Of a DNA stretch of 22,021 nt, positions 1 through 8,109 are shown piece after piece. Made by a program: the position numbers and the translations under genes. The notes under the pieces are model-generated. The model ran no database searches. It saw only the letters and a list, made by a program, of their open reading frames with translations, and had not been told where the DNA came from. Position 1 is the stretch's first letter. The number at the start of each line of letters is the position of its first letter. This DNA comes from Silene noctiflora (Eukaryota; Streptophyta; Magnoliopsida; Caryophyllales; Caryophyllaceae): positions 1-22,021 of the forward strand of contig VHZZ01048347.1 in NCBI GenBank assembly GCA_009801015.1, read 5' to 3'.

Positions 1-318
1 GAGAAAGAGCAAGGGGTGCTTAGTGAAGAGGATGCCAAACCGCCTCTTCAAATTAAAGCGCTTATCGGGAGACAGCGAGGTATGAAGCCATCTCGTACTA
101 AATTCCGATTAAAGAATCCCGTAAATTTGCGACATAATGCCATTTTCACTAATGATTTGACAAAAAGAAAAAAGATTTTTAAAGAACTCGGGAATTTTCG
201 ACTTAAAATCTTGAAAATCAAGGCAATCAAGACTTTCACTGAGCATTTCAGACCTCAACATACAGCTGCTCACGATCTAAGTCTTAGAAATGAACAAAGA
301 GGCGGTCTGACCATATAA
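1..318 (+). CDS. Hypothetical protein, 3' part, open at left edge
   Basis: Frame 1 is open from the first base of the window to a TAA at 316-318, so this is the carboxy-terminal part of a longer frame, or a chance frame whose start lies outside. The visible part has about 105 residues. It is strongly basic and lysine/arginine rich in the middle (a KRKKIFKELG segment, then several K-I-K repeats), with no membrane segment. I recognise no family. The first possible start inside the window is a GTG at 16; the first in-frame ATG encodes the Met in the segment RQRGMKPSR. Two hairpins follow directly, one of them overlapping the stop codon, which resembles a processed mitochondrial mRNA 3' end. It could equally be a fragment of a chimeric mitochondrial ORF. 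Confidence 0.25.
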   Translation, partial: EKEQGVLSEEDAKPPLQIKALIGRQRGMKPSRTKFRLKNPVNLRHNAIFTNDLTKRKKIFKELGNFRLKILKIKAIKTFTEHFRPQHTAAHDLSLRNEQRGGLTI

Positions 319-326
319 TGTCAGAC
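305..326 (+). terminator. Hairpin overlapping the stop of the 1-318 frame
   Basis: The arms GTCTGAC (305-311) and GTCAGAC (320-326) form a perfect 7-bp stem. The 8-base loop contains the TAA stop codon. Plant mitochondrial mRNAs often end just past single or double stem-loops that protect the 3' end; that role here is inferred. Confidence 0.3.
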
Positions 327-337
327 AAGGAAGATTA

Positions 338-358
338 TCTTTCGCGCAGTGCGAGAGA
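338..358 (+). terminator. Second hairpin after the 1-318 frame
   Basis: TCTTTCGC (338-345) pairs with GCGAGAGA (351-358) to give an 8-bp stem with one G-U pair and a GCAGT loop. It lies 11 bases after the first hairpin, so the two form a double stem-loop of the kind known downstream of some plant mitochondrial genes. Confidence 0.3.
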
Positions 359-1103
359 CTTTTAAATAGTAAGCTCAGACAGAAGCTTACCTTTTGGGGC
401 CAATTAGACACAAAGCTTTATTTCGTTGTAATTTCTCGGGAGGGATTTCTACTTTGATGTGGACTCTAGGCAAAGGGGTAAGGCATTCTAGTACGGTGTT
501 TTTTTATTATTATTTTTTTTTTTAAGGGCCTAGCTTGTCCGCTTAAATTGTTTCCGGGTTCAGAGACCGGGTATCGCACCTGGATATCCTACTTGCCTAC
601 CCGTTTTACTTTACTTTTTCCTTAAATTTTAATTCTTCCTCATCCGGGCCTCGCCTTTATATATTCTATCTAGTGAATGAAGATCCTTCTTGGGCAAGAA
701 TTGAAGGGGGATACCGACCGACGAGCCAGATAAATTTTTTACGTTTACGGGTAGTACCGGGGCTTAGCCTTATCTTATTTATCTTATTAAGGATTAGACG
801 TTGCTTTGGTTTAACCAAATTGCATAGTCTCGAAGGAGCGAGCGGGATGCCTTTTTAATTATAATGCGAGTTAAAACCCATTTACGTAGTATGTATCCGG
901 GCTGGAAAGGATATTTCATGCGAATCGGAGTGAAAACTAACTTAATGTGTGATCGGTTAAGTGGATTAGGGTGTTGGGTATACGAATCTTAAGACTTTCT
1001 TTGCTATATGGCAAAGGGCCCCTCCTTGATATCGAAATGGTAATATCATAAAGAATGAGATTCTCGATCGCAACTTTAATAATATCTTCGATAGAGATTT
1101 ACA

Positions 1104-1112
1104 TATAAGAGA
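1104..1112 (+). promoter_or_regulatory. Weak plant mitochondrial promoter-like nonamer
   Basis: TATAAGAGA lies in an A+T-rich context and resembles the plant mitochondrial YRTA-type consensus (CRTAAGAGA and variants). No recognised gene lies downstream, and such short matches occur by chance, so this is a candidate only. Confidence 0.15.
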
Positions 1113-1513
1113 TCCCGGGTCGAACCGTAAACAAGCGAGGAGCAATATCTGTCGCATAGACTTGCTTTCTTCTAAGAATAAGGAACGAGTTAAATGTATG
1201 AAATCCTTCTCCTCTAAATTGCTTGACAGTGCATGCGCCCTTTCTTCATCTCTTTCTCGACTGCTTTCTTTTGAAGGGTCTAGTTCACAGCACACGCCCA
1301 CTAACCCAAGATTAAGACTACACGTGCCTTCTCACACTCACATTCGCCCCTTTCCCCTTTATCTTTATATGCGGCGAGCTCTAAATAGCACCCTCCTATC
1401 TATAGGTGAAACCCTTCTTTAACAGCTGAATTTTAATTGGCTTTAACAAATCCATTGAATAGGCATTTGCATTTGAAAAGAAAGCGAACAAAGGAGCGGG
1501 CGTAGTATAGGGA

Positions 1514-1549
1514 GCGAGTATGTTGGCGAGTGTGTTAACGGGTGTGTTG
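1514..1549. repeat. 12-bp minisatellite, three copies
   Basis: Three consecutive 12-mers, GCGAGTATGTTG, GCGAGTGTGTTA and ACGGGTGTGTTG, fit the consensus RCGRGTRTGTTR. A partial, shifted relative (ACGAACGAGTGT) follows. The array is single copy in the window and lies about 260 bases before the large duplication. Confidence 0.7.
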
Positions 1550-1957
1550 ACGAACGAGTGTAACGAGGAGAGAAAAGCGGTCGCTTACCGAAAGAAAAAA
1601 GTTAGGGTTTGAAAAAAAAAAAAGAAAGAAGTAAATTCAGACCCCCGAGCTTCACTTCCTCTCCTAAACCTCATCTTCGAGGCTAAACCGGCTACTGAAC
1701 TATATTTGTGATTATTCCAATGGGATGGTTAGGACTAAGAAATAGAGAAGGCAAGGTTTATATACACTTTATGACCTTGATGATCGTAGAGCTATGCTAG
1801 ACATGCCAAGACAAGGGACTTGTGATCAGATTCATTTTACCCAATAACCAGATAGCCTTGTGAATGTCAACGAAAGAACCCAGGCAGTAAGATAGGAAAT
1901 CCCCCCGCCTACGGCTGAGCTACCTCTTATATTAAGTCCTTCTTCTACGTATACGAA

Positions 1958-2161
1958 TTGAGTGATCTTAGTTGGGGCACGCGGAGATTTGAAAAAAAAA
2001 AAAGAAGAGAATCGAGATCGGGATACCAGGTCTTGGGCTTGAATTCTAACTACTCTATCTGGTTAATCATATGGGATCTTCTCGTCCCCTTACAAGGTTT
2101 CCTCGCATTGCAACCTATACTTTTCTCTTCATACATACAAATTCTAATGCTAAACCATTGA
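1958..2161 (+). CDS. Small hypothetical frame (copy A)
   Basis: A 67-codon frame starts at TTG, with a basic amino-terminal part and a hydrophobic middle (about residues 33-60, rich in I, L, W, F) that could be one or two membrane segments. The run of A residues at 1991-2002 gives its lysine tract. There is no ATG start and no recognised family. It is more likely a chance frame than a gene; it recurs at 10208-10411. Confidence 0.1.
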   Translation: MSDLSWGTRRFEKKKRRESRSGYQVLGLNSNYSIWLIIWDLLVPLQGFLALQPILFSSYIQILMLNH

Positions 2162-2393
2162 ACTAGAGGTAGGTATTGGCACGGGTCTTCTAGTCTTGTC
2201 GTTAGAGAAAGATAGATCTGGGAATCTCAGTCTACTTCCGATGTCCGCTTTGAACAGCTATAGCTTAATTATCCTTTCGCTCTCATCAGACTCGGTTTCG
2301 TAAGTACTGGACTCAATTAAGAAGAAAGGAAAAAATATCTATCTTTGTAAGATCCGCCCATACCCATAAGATGAGCTCAAGAAAGAGTGTGGG

Positions 2394-2624
2394 ATGAAGA
2401 AAGAAAATCTTTTTCCAGTAATGGCCGGTAGGCCGATAAGTCTGTCTCGCTTGGATCTTGGATTCTGGGAAAATGCAGGTAATGATCCAGCTCTGGTTAT
2501 GAATTCAGGAAAAGCATTTAATGACGAAGCCTTAATAGAGAAAGAAGTACCACAGAAAGTTAAACCATTACCAGTTTACCGAGGTCGCATTCCCCGAGAG
2601 CCCCGGGTATATGAAAATGAATAA
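2394..2624 (+). CDS. Hypothetical 76-residue protein (copy A)
   Basis: An ATG-started frame of 76 codons that is open only from a TAA eight codons upstream, so this ATG is the natural start. Composition is balanced and hydrophilic, without low complexity. The amino-terminal third contains SRLDLGFWENAGNDPALV; the carboxy end is a basic then acidic segment (VYRGRIPREPRVYENE). No signal peptide or membrane segment is present. I do not recognise the family. The antisense frame over most of the region is also open, so coding on the other strand is a real alternative. A strong hairpin encloses the stop codon. An identical copy lies at 10644-10874. It could be a piece of a larger gene imported from the nucleus. 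Confidence 0.25.
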   Translation: MKKENLFPVMAGRPISLSRLDLGFWENAGNDPALVMNSGKAFNDEALIEKEVPQKVKPLPVYRGRIPREPRVYENE

Positions 2625-2635
2625 GGGGTTTCGGG
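2593..2635 (+). terminator. Hairpin enclosing the stop of the 2394-2624 frame
   Basis: The arms are 2593-2604 (CCCGAGAGCCCC) and 2625-2635 (GGGGTTTCGGG). They pair over 11 positions with one bulged G and one G-U pair. The loop, 2605-2624, contains the TAA stop. It is a candidate mRNA 3'-end structure by analogy with plant mitochondrial transcripts. The copy is at 10843-10885. Confidence 0.3.
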
Positions 2636-4754
2636 ATAAATCGTTAAAGTTGTAACATAAGGCGGCTCGTCCACTTCCGATTCCAGTGATAGTTAAGGCG
2701 TAGGTGTCGGCTTGCAGGGCGGAGACTAGACGACTCAAGTTTCAAGTTACTGATGAATTTTAATTTTAAACGTAAATGAAAAAAGCTTCCCCTAATCCTA
2801 ATCCTGCGAAGGGTACGCGTTAGATTTTTTGTGTGTTGCACATTATCCAAATAAAAATGTCGAAAGTATGACCTACTAAAGAAGGGTACTGCCCTTTACT
2901 ATGTTATGCTCAATAACTGCAAATCTTGCTCCTTCGACTACGTCTATGAATAGAAAGAGTGCTTAGTTAGCGAGGTGGGCTTAACTCGGCGCCTTCCTCT
3001 GCCTTTGCTTGGGTTTGTATTTTGTTCGTAGGACTTGCAACTTGCCGAAAGCCCGAGTTGAAGATTCCCATTCATATGGGACCCAGCAAATCCGCATAGC
3101 TTTTAATACTTTAATAAGACTTTAATACTTTCTGGGAAAAGCAGAGTTTACGAAACGAGCTTTAAGAATGAACTTTCTTAGTACCAAGTAAACGTAATTC
3201 AATTAGCTTTGAATTCACTTCGCTCGCTTTTGCTTTTGACCTTTCTCTGAGTGAGAATGAGACTTGTTCTTGATAAGAAGGATTCCGCCTTACGTCTAAG
3301 TAAAGTGGTTTCCCCGCATACGCATACGAAAGTCTTAAGTTAAGGTAGTTGATTGAAGACAAAAGATCATAATTTGTTGAATAATTTCGATCCTTCGCGC
3401 GCTACTTTCTTCAGCTGGCAAGGGCATCCGAGATTGATCCTTGAAGTGCATTCTCTTGGTCTAATCAAAGGTGGGACTCGCAATTTAGATCGATGCCGAA
3501 CCTTGCTATTGAGCTTTCGAGTAAAGAGGGGCATAGAGTCATAAAAAAGGCAGAATCTTATTGTCAATCTCGGTCATCCTGGAATGACTTTAACAAGTAC
3601 CATTGCGCTAATCCTTTTCAAATGGCGGTAAGATCAGAAAAGAGAGTTTGGCGTTGGTAGTCTCGGAACGAGTCTAATATTTGATCCCTCTTTAAGCGGG
3701 CTAAAGTAGGCAAGAAATTTCATAGACCTTCTCGTTCATGATCCTTACTCAAAAGAGGAAGAGAGGCGGTCAAAGTACTATCTGCAGAAGATGGTCCACT
3801 CTACCACGCTTTCCAACGGTGCTATCCTGCTGCCTATCTTGGACTCGAGAAGAATCGAGCAAACCGAGAGGCAAAATATGTGAGTGAGTAAGAAAGACTG
3901 ACTTCTCATTCTATCTAACTTACTGTCCCATTGGATAATGGACTACTTTACTCAACAAAAGACTTCTAAGAGAGAGCGCTAAGAAAACAAGAGGCGAAAT
4001 CGCCTCGCCCACCCAAGAAATCTATCACGACAAGCGATCCACCTGATGAGTCATCCAAACCAGTAAGCCAACAAGCTATACGCCCAACCTAAAATTTCAT
4101 TCCACGTGCTTGGGAAAAGGCAAAGGCCCACCCTTTTGAGACGTTTCCTCGGGTAAGAAAAAAACTTTCTTCCTGGGGGGCTCCTTAAAAACCAATATAA
4201 TCATATTCTTTTTAGGTCAGTATGAGGTCCCATGTCTTAAAGAAAAGAAGCTTTCAAAGGCAAAGAACGGGACTTACTTGAAGATGAAGTGGCCTGCTTT
4301 CTAAATCAATTCACAAGCCAAAATCACGACTTTGAAGAGCATGCACTTGGCTTTTCAGGCCTGAGACCTCGCAATTGCCCCCTTTTTACCTAATATAAGC
4401 CTTCGAGGAAGATCTTGTTTTTATTCTTTCTTTATGACTGGCTTGTTTTATATAATATCTTATGAAGAGGAGCAGAAGGAAGTAAATTAACTTAGGTTTT
4501 CTCATAGCTTGCTGTGAGTATTGAACCAGAGCCCAGCTTTTCCTTTCCGGTTAGCGACTCCCACACGAAAAAGCTTTCCCCACAACTCTTGAGTCGACTT
4601 CTTTGACCCCCTTTTTTTTAGGCTGAGCCTGACTCCACCTTCATTCTCCTTGGCTTTGCTCTGAGGAAAAAACTCAAAGGATTGGTAAGGAAAGTCTGAA
4701 TAAAGGAAGGTCTTTCGGATAGGACTCTTTCATGAAAAACTTTGTGCAGTTTGA
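2636..4754. other. Non-coding stretch of the repeat unit, first part (copy A)
   Basis: No recognised gene. Small features seen: a 6-bp hairpin TCCCAT/ATGGGA with loop TCAT at 3066-3081; the 11-mer TTTAATACTTT twice (3102-3112 and 3121-3131); and a GC-rich hairpin at 3991-4006. Frames of 63-68 codons at 2644-2850 (minus), 3162-3362 (minus), 3353-3544 (plus) and 3367-3567 (minus) overlap one another and cannot be told from chance. The plus frame at 3353-3544 has the most even composition. Confidence 0.4.
3991..4006. repeat. GC-rich 6-bp hairpin (copy A)
   Basis: GAGGCG and CGCCTC pair around the tetraloop AAAT. It is short but fully GC-paired apart from one A-T pair per arm, and it has no gene nearby. 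The copy is at 12241-12256. Confidence 0.4.
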
Positions 4755-4877
4755 ATGAAATTTACTGAACTTCGTAGAATCGTAAAAATGATTTCAAACG
4801 TCTTACTTTTCACGCCGGTCTCACCCGCTAAATGCGAGGTGCAATTGGTTCCTTTTTTCCGTGCAGTCTTAGGTTAG
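4755..4877 (+). CDS. 40-residue ATG-started small frame (copy A)
   Basis: ATG at 4755, TAG at 4875-4877. The predicted peptide begins MKFTELRRIVKMISNVLLF and ends VQLVPFFRAVLG: a basic amphipathic amino terminus, a hydrophobic stretch, then a polar turn with one cysteine and a second hydrophobic stretch. The pattern is protein-like for so short a frame, but I recognise no family and the length is within chance expectation. The copy is at 13005-13127. Confidence 0.13.
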   Translation: MKFTELRRIVKMISNVLLFTPVSPAKCEVQLVPFFRAVLG

Positions 4878-5748
4878 ACTTGAGCTGTCTTCTCCAACTT
4901 GCTTCACAGATGCCACCATATAGTAAGAAGCGTCTTTCTTCCTTTATCTATTTATTAGCATTTCGGGGATCACGGGGGTAAGGCCCACTTTTTCATCACG
5001 GTTTGACTCATGTCTCCGATTGAACTTTCCTTCTTTCTTTTTAACTGACTCGATCTAAGGAGAGAGATTGAGTTGCGGTTAAGAGAAGTGCCTACTTAAT
5101 GACCTTAAGCCTTCTTTTTTCTTATCTTAGTTATATTCTATTAGCCTTCCCCGTAACAAAAATGCCAAATGCGCTTGGTTTCGTCCATGACGTGAGATAC
5201 TGGTGGGTCATTTACCCCACGAAGCTTCCATGCATCTTTTCTTGAGCTTCATCGCTACGATTGCTGCTTCTCTTTCCACGTATAACTAAAAAGTGCTCAT
5301 TCCTAATGAAAGGGAATAGAGGTAGGAATTAAATCGCCGAAGTTTTGCTCAAGCTTTTAAAAGAAGAGAAGAGGTTCGCTTACCACCTATGTCTAAGCTT
5401 TCAGGTGTCTAAGGCTTCAGGGAAAGTCTAAGAATTTACTCTCTTTTTTTCAGTATGTGTTTTATCTATTCTTTCAATAGAAACTAAAGAAGTAGCTTTC
5501 CAAGCATTGCATTTCTTAAGAACCAAGAGCCAGACTAGATTCTTTGATAATCAAGAATGTGAGGACCAGCCCGTGTGATTCATCATCCATCATCCATCAA
5601 TTTTCTCTTCTACTGAGCTTGCCTCGACTAAGTCTGATGACTCCTTTTCTGATAATGTTTCAAATTTCAAAACAAAGCTCATTAGCGAGTGGGGTTTACA
5701 GAAGATATGAAGCGAACGTGCGTAGAAAAAGAAAGAGGAGTTTAAGGT
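4878..5748. other. Non-coding stretch of the repeat unit, middle part (copy A)
   Basis: No gene recognised. It holds the 16-bp tandem pair at 5391-5422, a short CATC-rich microsatellite around 5579-5598, and an 84-codon TTG-started frame at 5544-5798 that overlaps the next listed frame and looks like chance. Confidence 0.4.
5391..5422. repeat. Imperfect 16-bp tandem duplication (copy A)
   Basis: GTCTAAGCTTTCAGGT is followed directly by GTCTAAGGCTTCAGGG, matching at 13 of 16 positions, and a further GTCTAAG occurs three bases later. The copy is at 13641-13672. Confidence 0.6.
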
Positions 5749-6012
5749 TTGGGAGCGTCTCCTTCTGCCCTGCCCTTGAAGTGGCAGTGCCTGATTGATA
5801 AAGAGACCCTTTTTAGTAGTAAGTGCTTTCTCCGCTTAAAGATAACAAGTCTAATGCTACAAGCGGGCTTAGAGATAGAAGGTATAGCCGGATTTAAGTC
5901 TCTACGTATCCCTCAGAATGAATTTCGGGAGCAGGTTTGGGTTAAGATGCCCTTGTTTCTGGAGATTCTATGCTACGAGCAGGCTGTTTCGAGCCTGCGA
6001 AACCTGATCTGA
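5749..6012 (+). CDS. Hypothetical 87-codon frame (copy A)
   Basis: The longest plus-strand frame in the repeat unit, but it opens with TTG. The first in-frame ATG falls about 35 codons in and would leave some 52 residues. The predicted chain mixes hydrophobic and charged residues, has two cysteines in the first 30 residues, and shows no clear membrane span or motif I know. A 7-bp GC-rich hairpin (5979-5998) overlaps its last codons. It may well be chance. The copy is at 13999-14262. Confidence 0.13.
   Translation: MGASPSALPLKWQCLIDKETLFSSKCFLRLKITSLMLQAGLEIEGIAGFKSLRIPQNEFREQVWVKMPLFLEILCYEQAVSSLRNLI
5979..5998 (+). repeat. 7-bp GC-rich hairpin near a frame end (copy A)
   Basis: GCAGGCT pairs with AGCCTGC around the loop GTTTCG. 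A competing stem, TTTCG/CGAAA, uses the loop and the bases just after it, so two exclusive folds are possible. The copy is at 14229-14248. Confidence 0.45.
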
Positions 6013-6193
6013 ATATACTTACGGAAAGAACGAAGATGCTCGGCCTGCGGGAGAGGAAGAAGTGAGCGTTGTGCGCAAGATTAAAAGGAGAATCCTTTGT
6101 TATACACAAGAAAAAAAATATGCAGGAAAGCCTCAGTCTATTCTAAGAACTTGGCCCAATAATCATTCGTCGAGGCGAATTCATTTACTAGCC

Positions 6194-6215
6194 TAAGTAT
6201 TTCGAAAAATACTTA
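6194..6215. repeat. 9-bp hairpin with CGAA loop (copy A)
   Basis: TAAGTATTT and AAATACTTA form a perfect 9-bp stem around the tetraloop CGAA. The copy is at 14444-14465. Confidence 0.5.
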
Positions 6216-6823
6216 AACGCTCGAATGTAATACTTGCTCCGGGGGAGACTCGACTAAAAAAGGTACGAAAACCTTAGACCCCTTCTCTGTATGCAGAACA
6301 GACATAGTACCGCTCAAGACCCTTTAGTACCTCCCCGAGTATTTCCTCGTCAAAAGCGCAATCGTTTCCGGTGACCATTTCTTTTTAGAAAAAAAAAAAA
6401 GCTCTATTTGGTGCTTTTGTAAGAGTCTGACCCTCCAGTATGGCTTAAGGAGGCTCACTTATTAACGCTTTGTTACGAAACTTGATCACAAGGAGCTTAC
6501 CTTGTCCAATTCCTACATGTCTTATTGTCGATTACCGAGGAAGACTATGCCAGCTTACGTGTGCTGCGCTCCTACTTTTTTCCTGCTTAATCACTAATTA
6601 AAGTCATTATCCCCCAACTAAGAGCGAGGACAAGTGCACTATTCCGCATACTTCTTCTGGTTATGCTATGTCCACATGCGACCTATCACGACATCATTCT
6701 ACCTTATATATATTTTAAACCTTATGAATTTCCTGTGAGTTCAGTCTTTTGCAATTGTACCAAGACGGACTTTTTACTTATTTTAAACTGTTGTGGTAAT
6801 ATATGAGGTTCTGTTTCTATCGA

Positions 6824-6839
6824 GCTATTTCGAAATAGC
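6824..6839. repeat. 16-bp perfect palindrome (copy A)
   Basis: GCTATTTCGAAATAGC equals its own reverse complement. No gene adjoins it. The copy is at 15074-15089. Confidence 0.6.
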
Positions 6840-7743
6840 ACTTCTAAGCTAAAGAGCAAAAGACAGAAAAATTCAAGGTCTGGAAGAGGCTCATATATCA
6901 TATTAAAACGAAGAAGAAAGGATGAGGTCCTCTAAGCTTTTAAGAACTCGAATGAGGTATGAGGTAGAGAGATTTCGTCTCCTTTTATTTCATTTATTTA
7001 ATATAGAATTGCAGGTTCTTTGGTAATAGAATGCATATAAGGAAGGCCGGACCTTTCTTCCATATCTATGATCTGTTCTTCGAGCCAGACCCACCCTTAG
7101 GCGGACGCAAGAAAGAATAAGAACCAACCAAAAGTCTGTACCATTTTGATGTATTTGCGGAGTCAATTGAGGAGGTATGGAATGACTTACCTTTGGGAGT
7201 CAGCCAATAATGAAAGGAAACAAGCTGCTCCTCGATTGGCTGTTCGAGAAAGAAAGCAAATGATGAACCAAAGTCTACATATGGAAGTGAGGAGGAAGGG
7301 AAAGGGTCCCCGCAGAAAATTCCTTGACCGATAATAGGGATCCATCCTCCAGTTCCAAGGTTTCGTAGGTGAAACTACTCCTTTAATTAAACTAATTCAA
7401 ATAAATCCAAGGGCATGCATCTACCTTATCTTTAACGCGGTATAGGCGGCGGCCGACGCGGATAAGTGGTCCAATGCCCCTGATGTTCTTACGGGCTTTA
7501 TTATGTCGAGCCATCTCATGACTTATATTCCAGCCGCTGACTATCCTTGATTTCAAAATAACATGCAAGTAATCTTCCTATCTCTCGGAAGTTCTACCAT
7601 TAAGAATTTTTTTCTCCGTCGGCTTTAACTTCTATTGATGTGTTCTTTCCCTATCTTTAATGGTGTTTGGCCTCTACACGCACATGGAATGGAAGTTTGC
7701 AAAGGTAAGATCCTTTCTCTGGTGCGCCAACCACGGCTTGGTC

Positions 7744-8013
7744 TCAAGAATACAATGTGAATACTAGGAAATAAAGGTTTATGAAGCAAAAGTCATCCTC
7801 CATCAGAACCGTTGTCGGGAAATCCTCCTTCTGTAAGGGGGCATTTCTTCCATAAATTGCTTTCCATAGATGGACTCTATTTAATTCCTTAGTTTCTTTA
7901 CTTTCTCGAACAACCAACTCGCATTCTTGTGCTTGCAGCGCAGCTTTCCCATCCGTTAAATTAATATCTCGACTAACCTGGAGGGGGCACAGGCTTGGAG
8001 ACCACCCATTAAC
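7744..8013 (-). CDS. Minus-strand open frame with possible ACG start (copy A)
   Basis: The frame is open from a TGA at 8014-8016 to a TGA at 7744-7746, 89 codons. It has no ATG before its last 20 or so codons, so an ATG-only search misses it. An ACG codon lies at 7954-7956. C-to-U editing would turn it into AUG, as known for several plant mitochondrial genes, giving 70 residues. That product has a charged, glutamate- and lysine-rich first 55 residues (DGKAALQAQECELVVRESK onward, then LWKAIYGRNAP) and a hydrophobic last 15, like a tail anchor. No family is recognised. It could instead be a degraded fragment of a longer gene. The copy is at 15994-16263. Confidence 0.2.
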   Translation of the reverse strand, partial: VNGWSPSLCPLQVSRDINLTDGKAALQAQECELVVRESKETKELNRVHLWKAIYGRNAPLQKEDFPTTVLMEDDFCFINLYFLVFTLYS

Positions 8014-8091
8014 TCATGAACGCGAACCGCCAACTGGCAGACTGGCCTGCGTCTCACATATCCGGTAGTGTCCTTGCGTGTATGCTTTTTA

Positions 8092-8109
8092 TGTTAACAT
8101 ATGTTAACA
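8092..8109. repeat. 18-bp perfect palindrome (copy A)
   Basis: TGTTAACATATGTTAACA is fully self-complementary. It is the longest perfect gap-free palindrome I saw in the repeat unit. Symmetric sites of this kind can bind dimeric proteins or form cruciforms; no role can be assigned. The copy is at 16342-16359. Confidence 0.65.

Larger units (their letters stand above)
359..1813. other. Gene-poor left flank
   Basis: No convincing gene is present. There is a T-rich low-complexity tract at about 499-523. A 61-codon frame at 673-858 starts at GTG and holds a short hydrophobic run. Two overlapping antiparallel frames, 966-1301 on the minus strand (111 codons from a GTG) and 1162-1422 on the plus strand (86 codons), shadow each other, and neither can be preferred. 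An A-rich run sits at about 1611-1628. The sequence from 1814 onward is duplicated; everything before it is single copy in this window. Confidence 0.5.
6013..7743. other. Non-coding stretch of the repeat unit, third part (copy A)
   Basis: No gene recognised. It contains the hairpin at 6194-6215, an A run at 6389-6400 and the palindrome at 6824-6839. The 62-codon TTG-started frame at 7146-7334 is basic and low in hydrophobic residues; it resembles no family I know. Confidence 0.4.

Noticed and set aside
545-575. GGGTTCAGAGACCGGG resembling a tRNA T arm
   Set aside because: The loop lacks the TTCRA pattern and the arms are direct, not inverted, copies.
1093-1130. T-loop-like GGTTCGAC on the minus strand, suggesting a tRNA
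   Set aside because: The flanking bases do not form a T stem, and no acceptor, anticodon or D arm pairing could be placed upstream.
966-1422. Overlapping 111-codon minus and 86-codon plus frames
   Set aside because: Each shadows the other, the longer starts at GTG, and neither has a recognisable domain; left as unassigned sequence.
5579-5598. CATC-rich repeats as a CRISPR or satellite array
   Set aside because: Only about three short units without spacers; an ordinary microsatellite.
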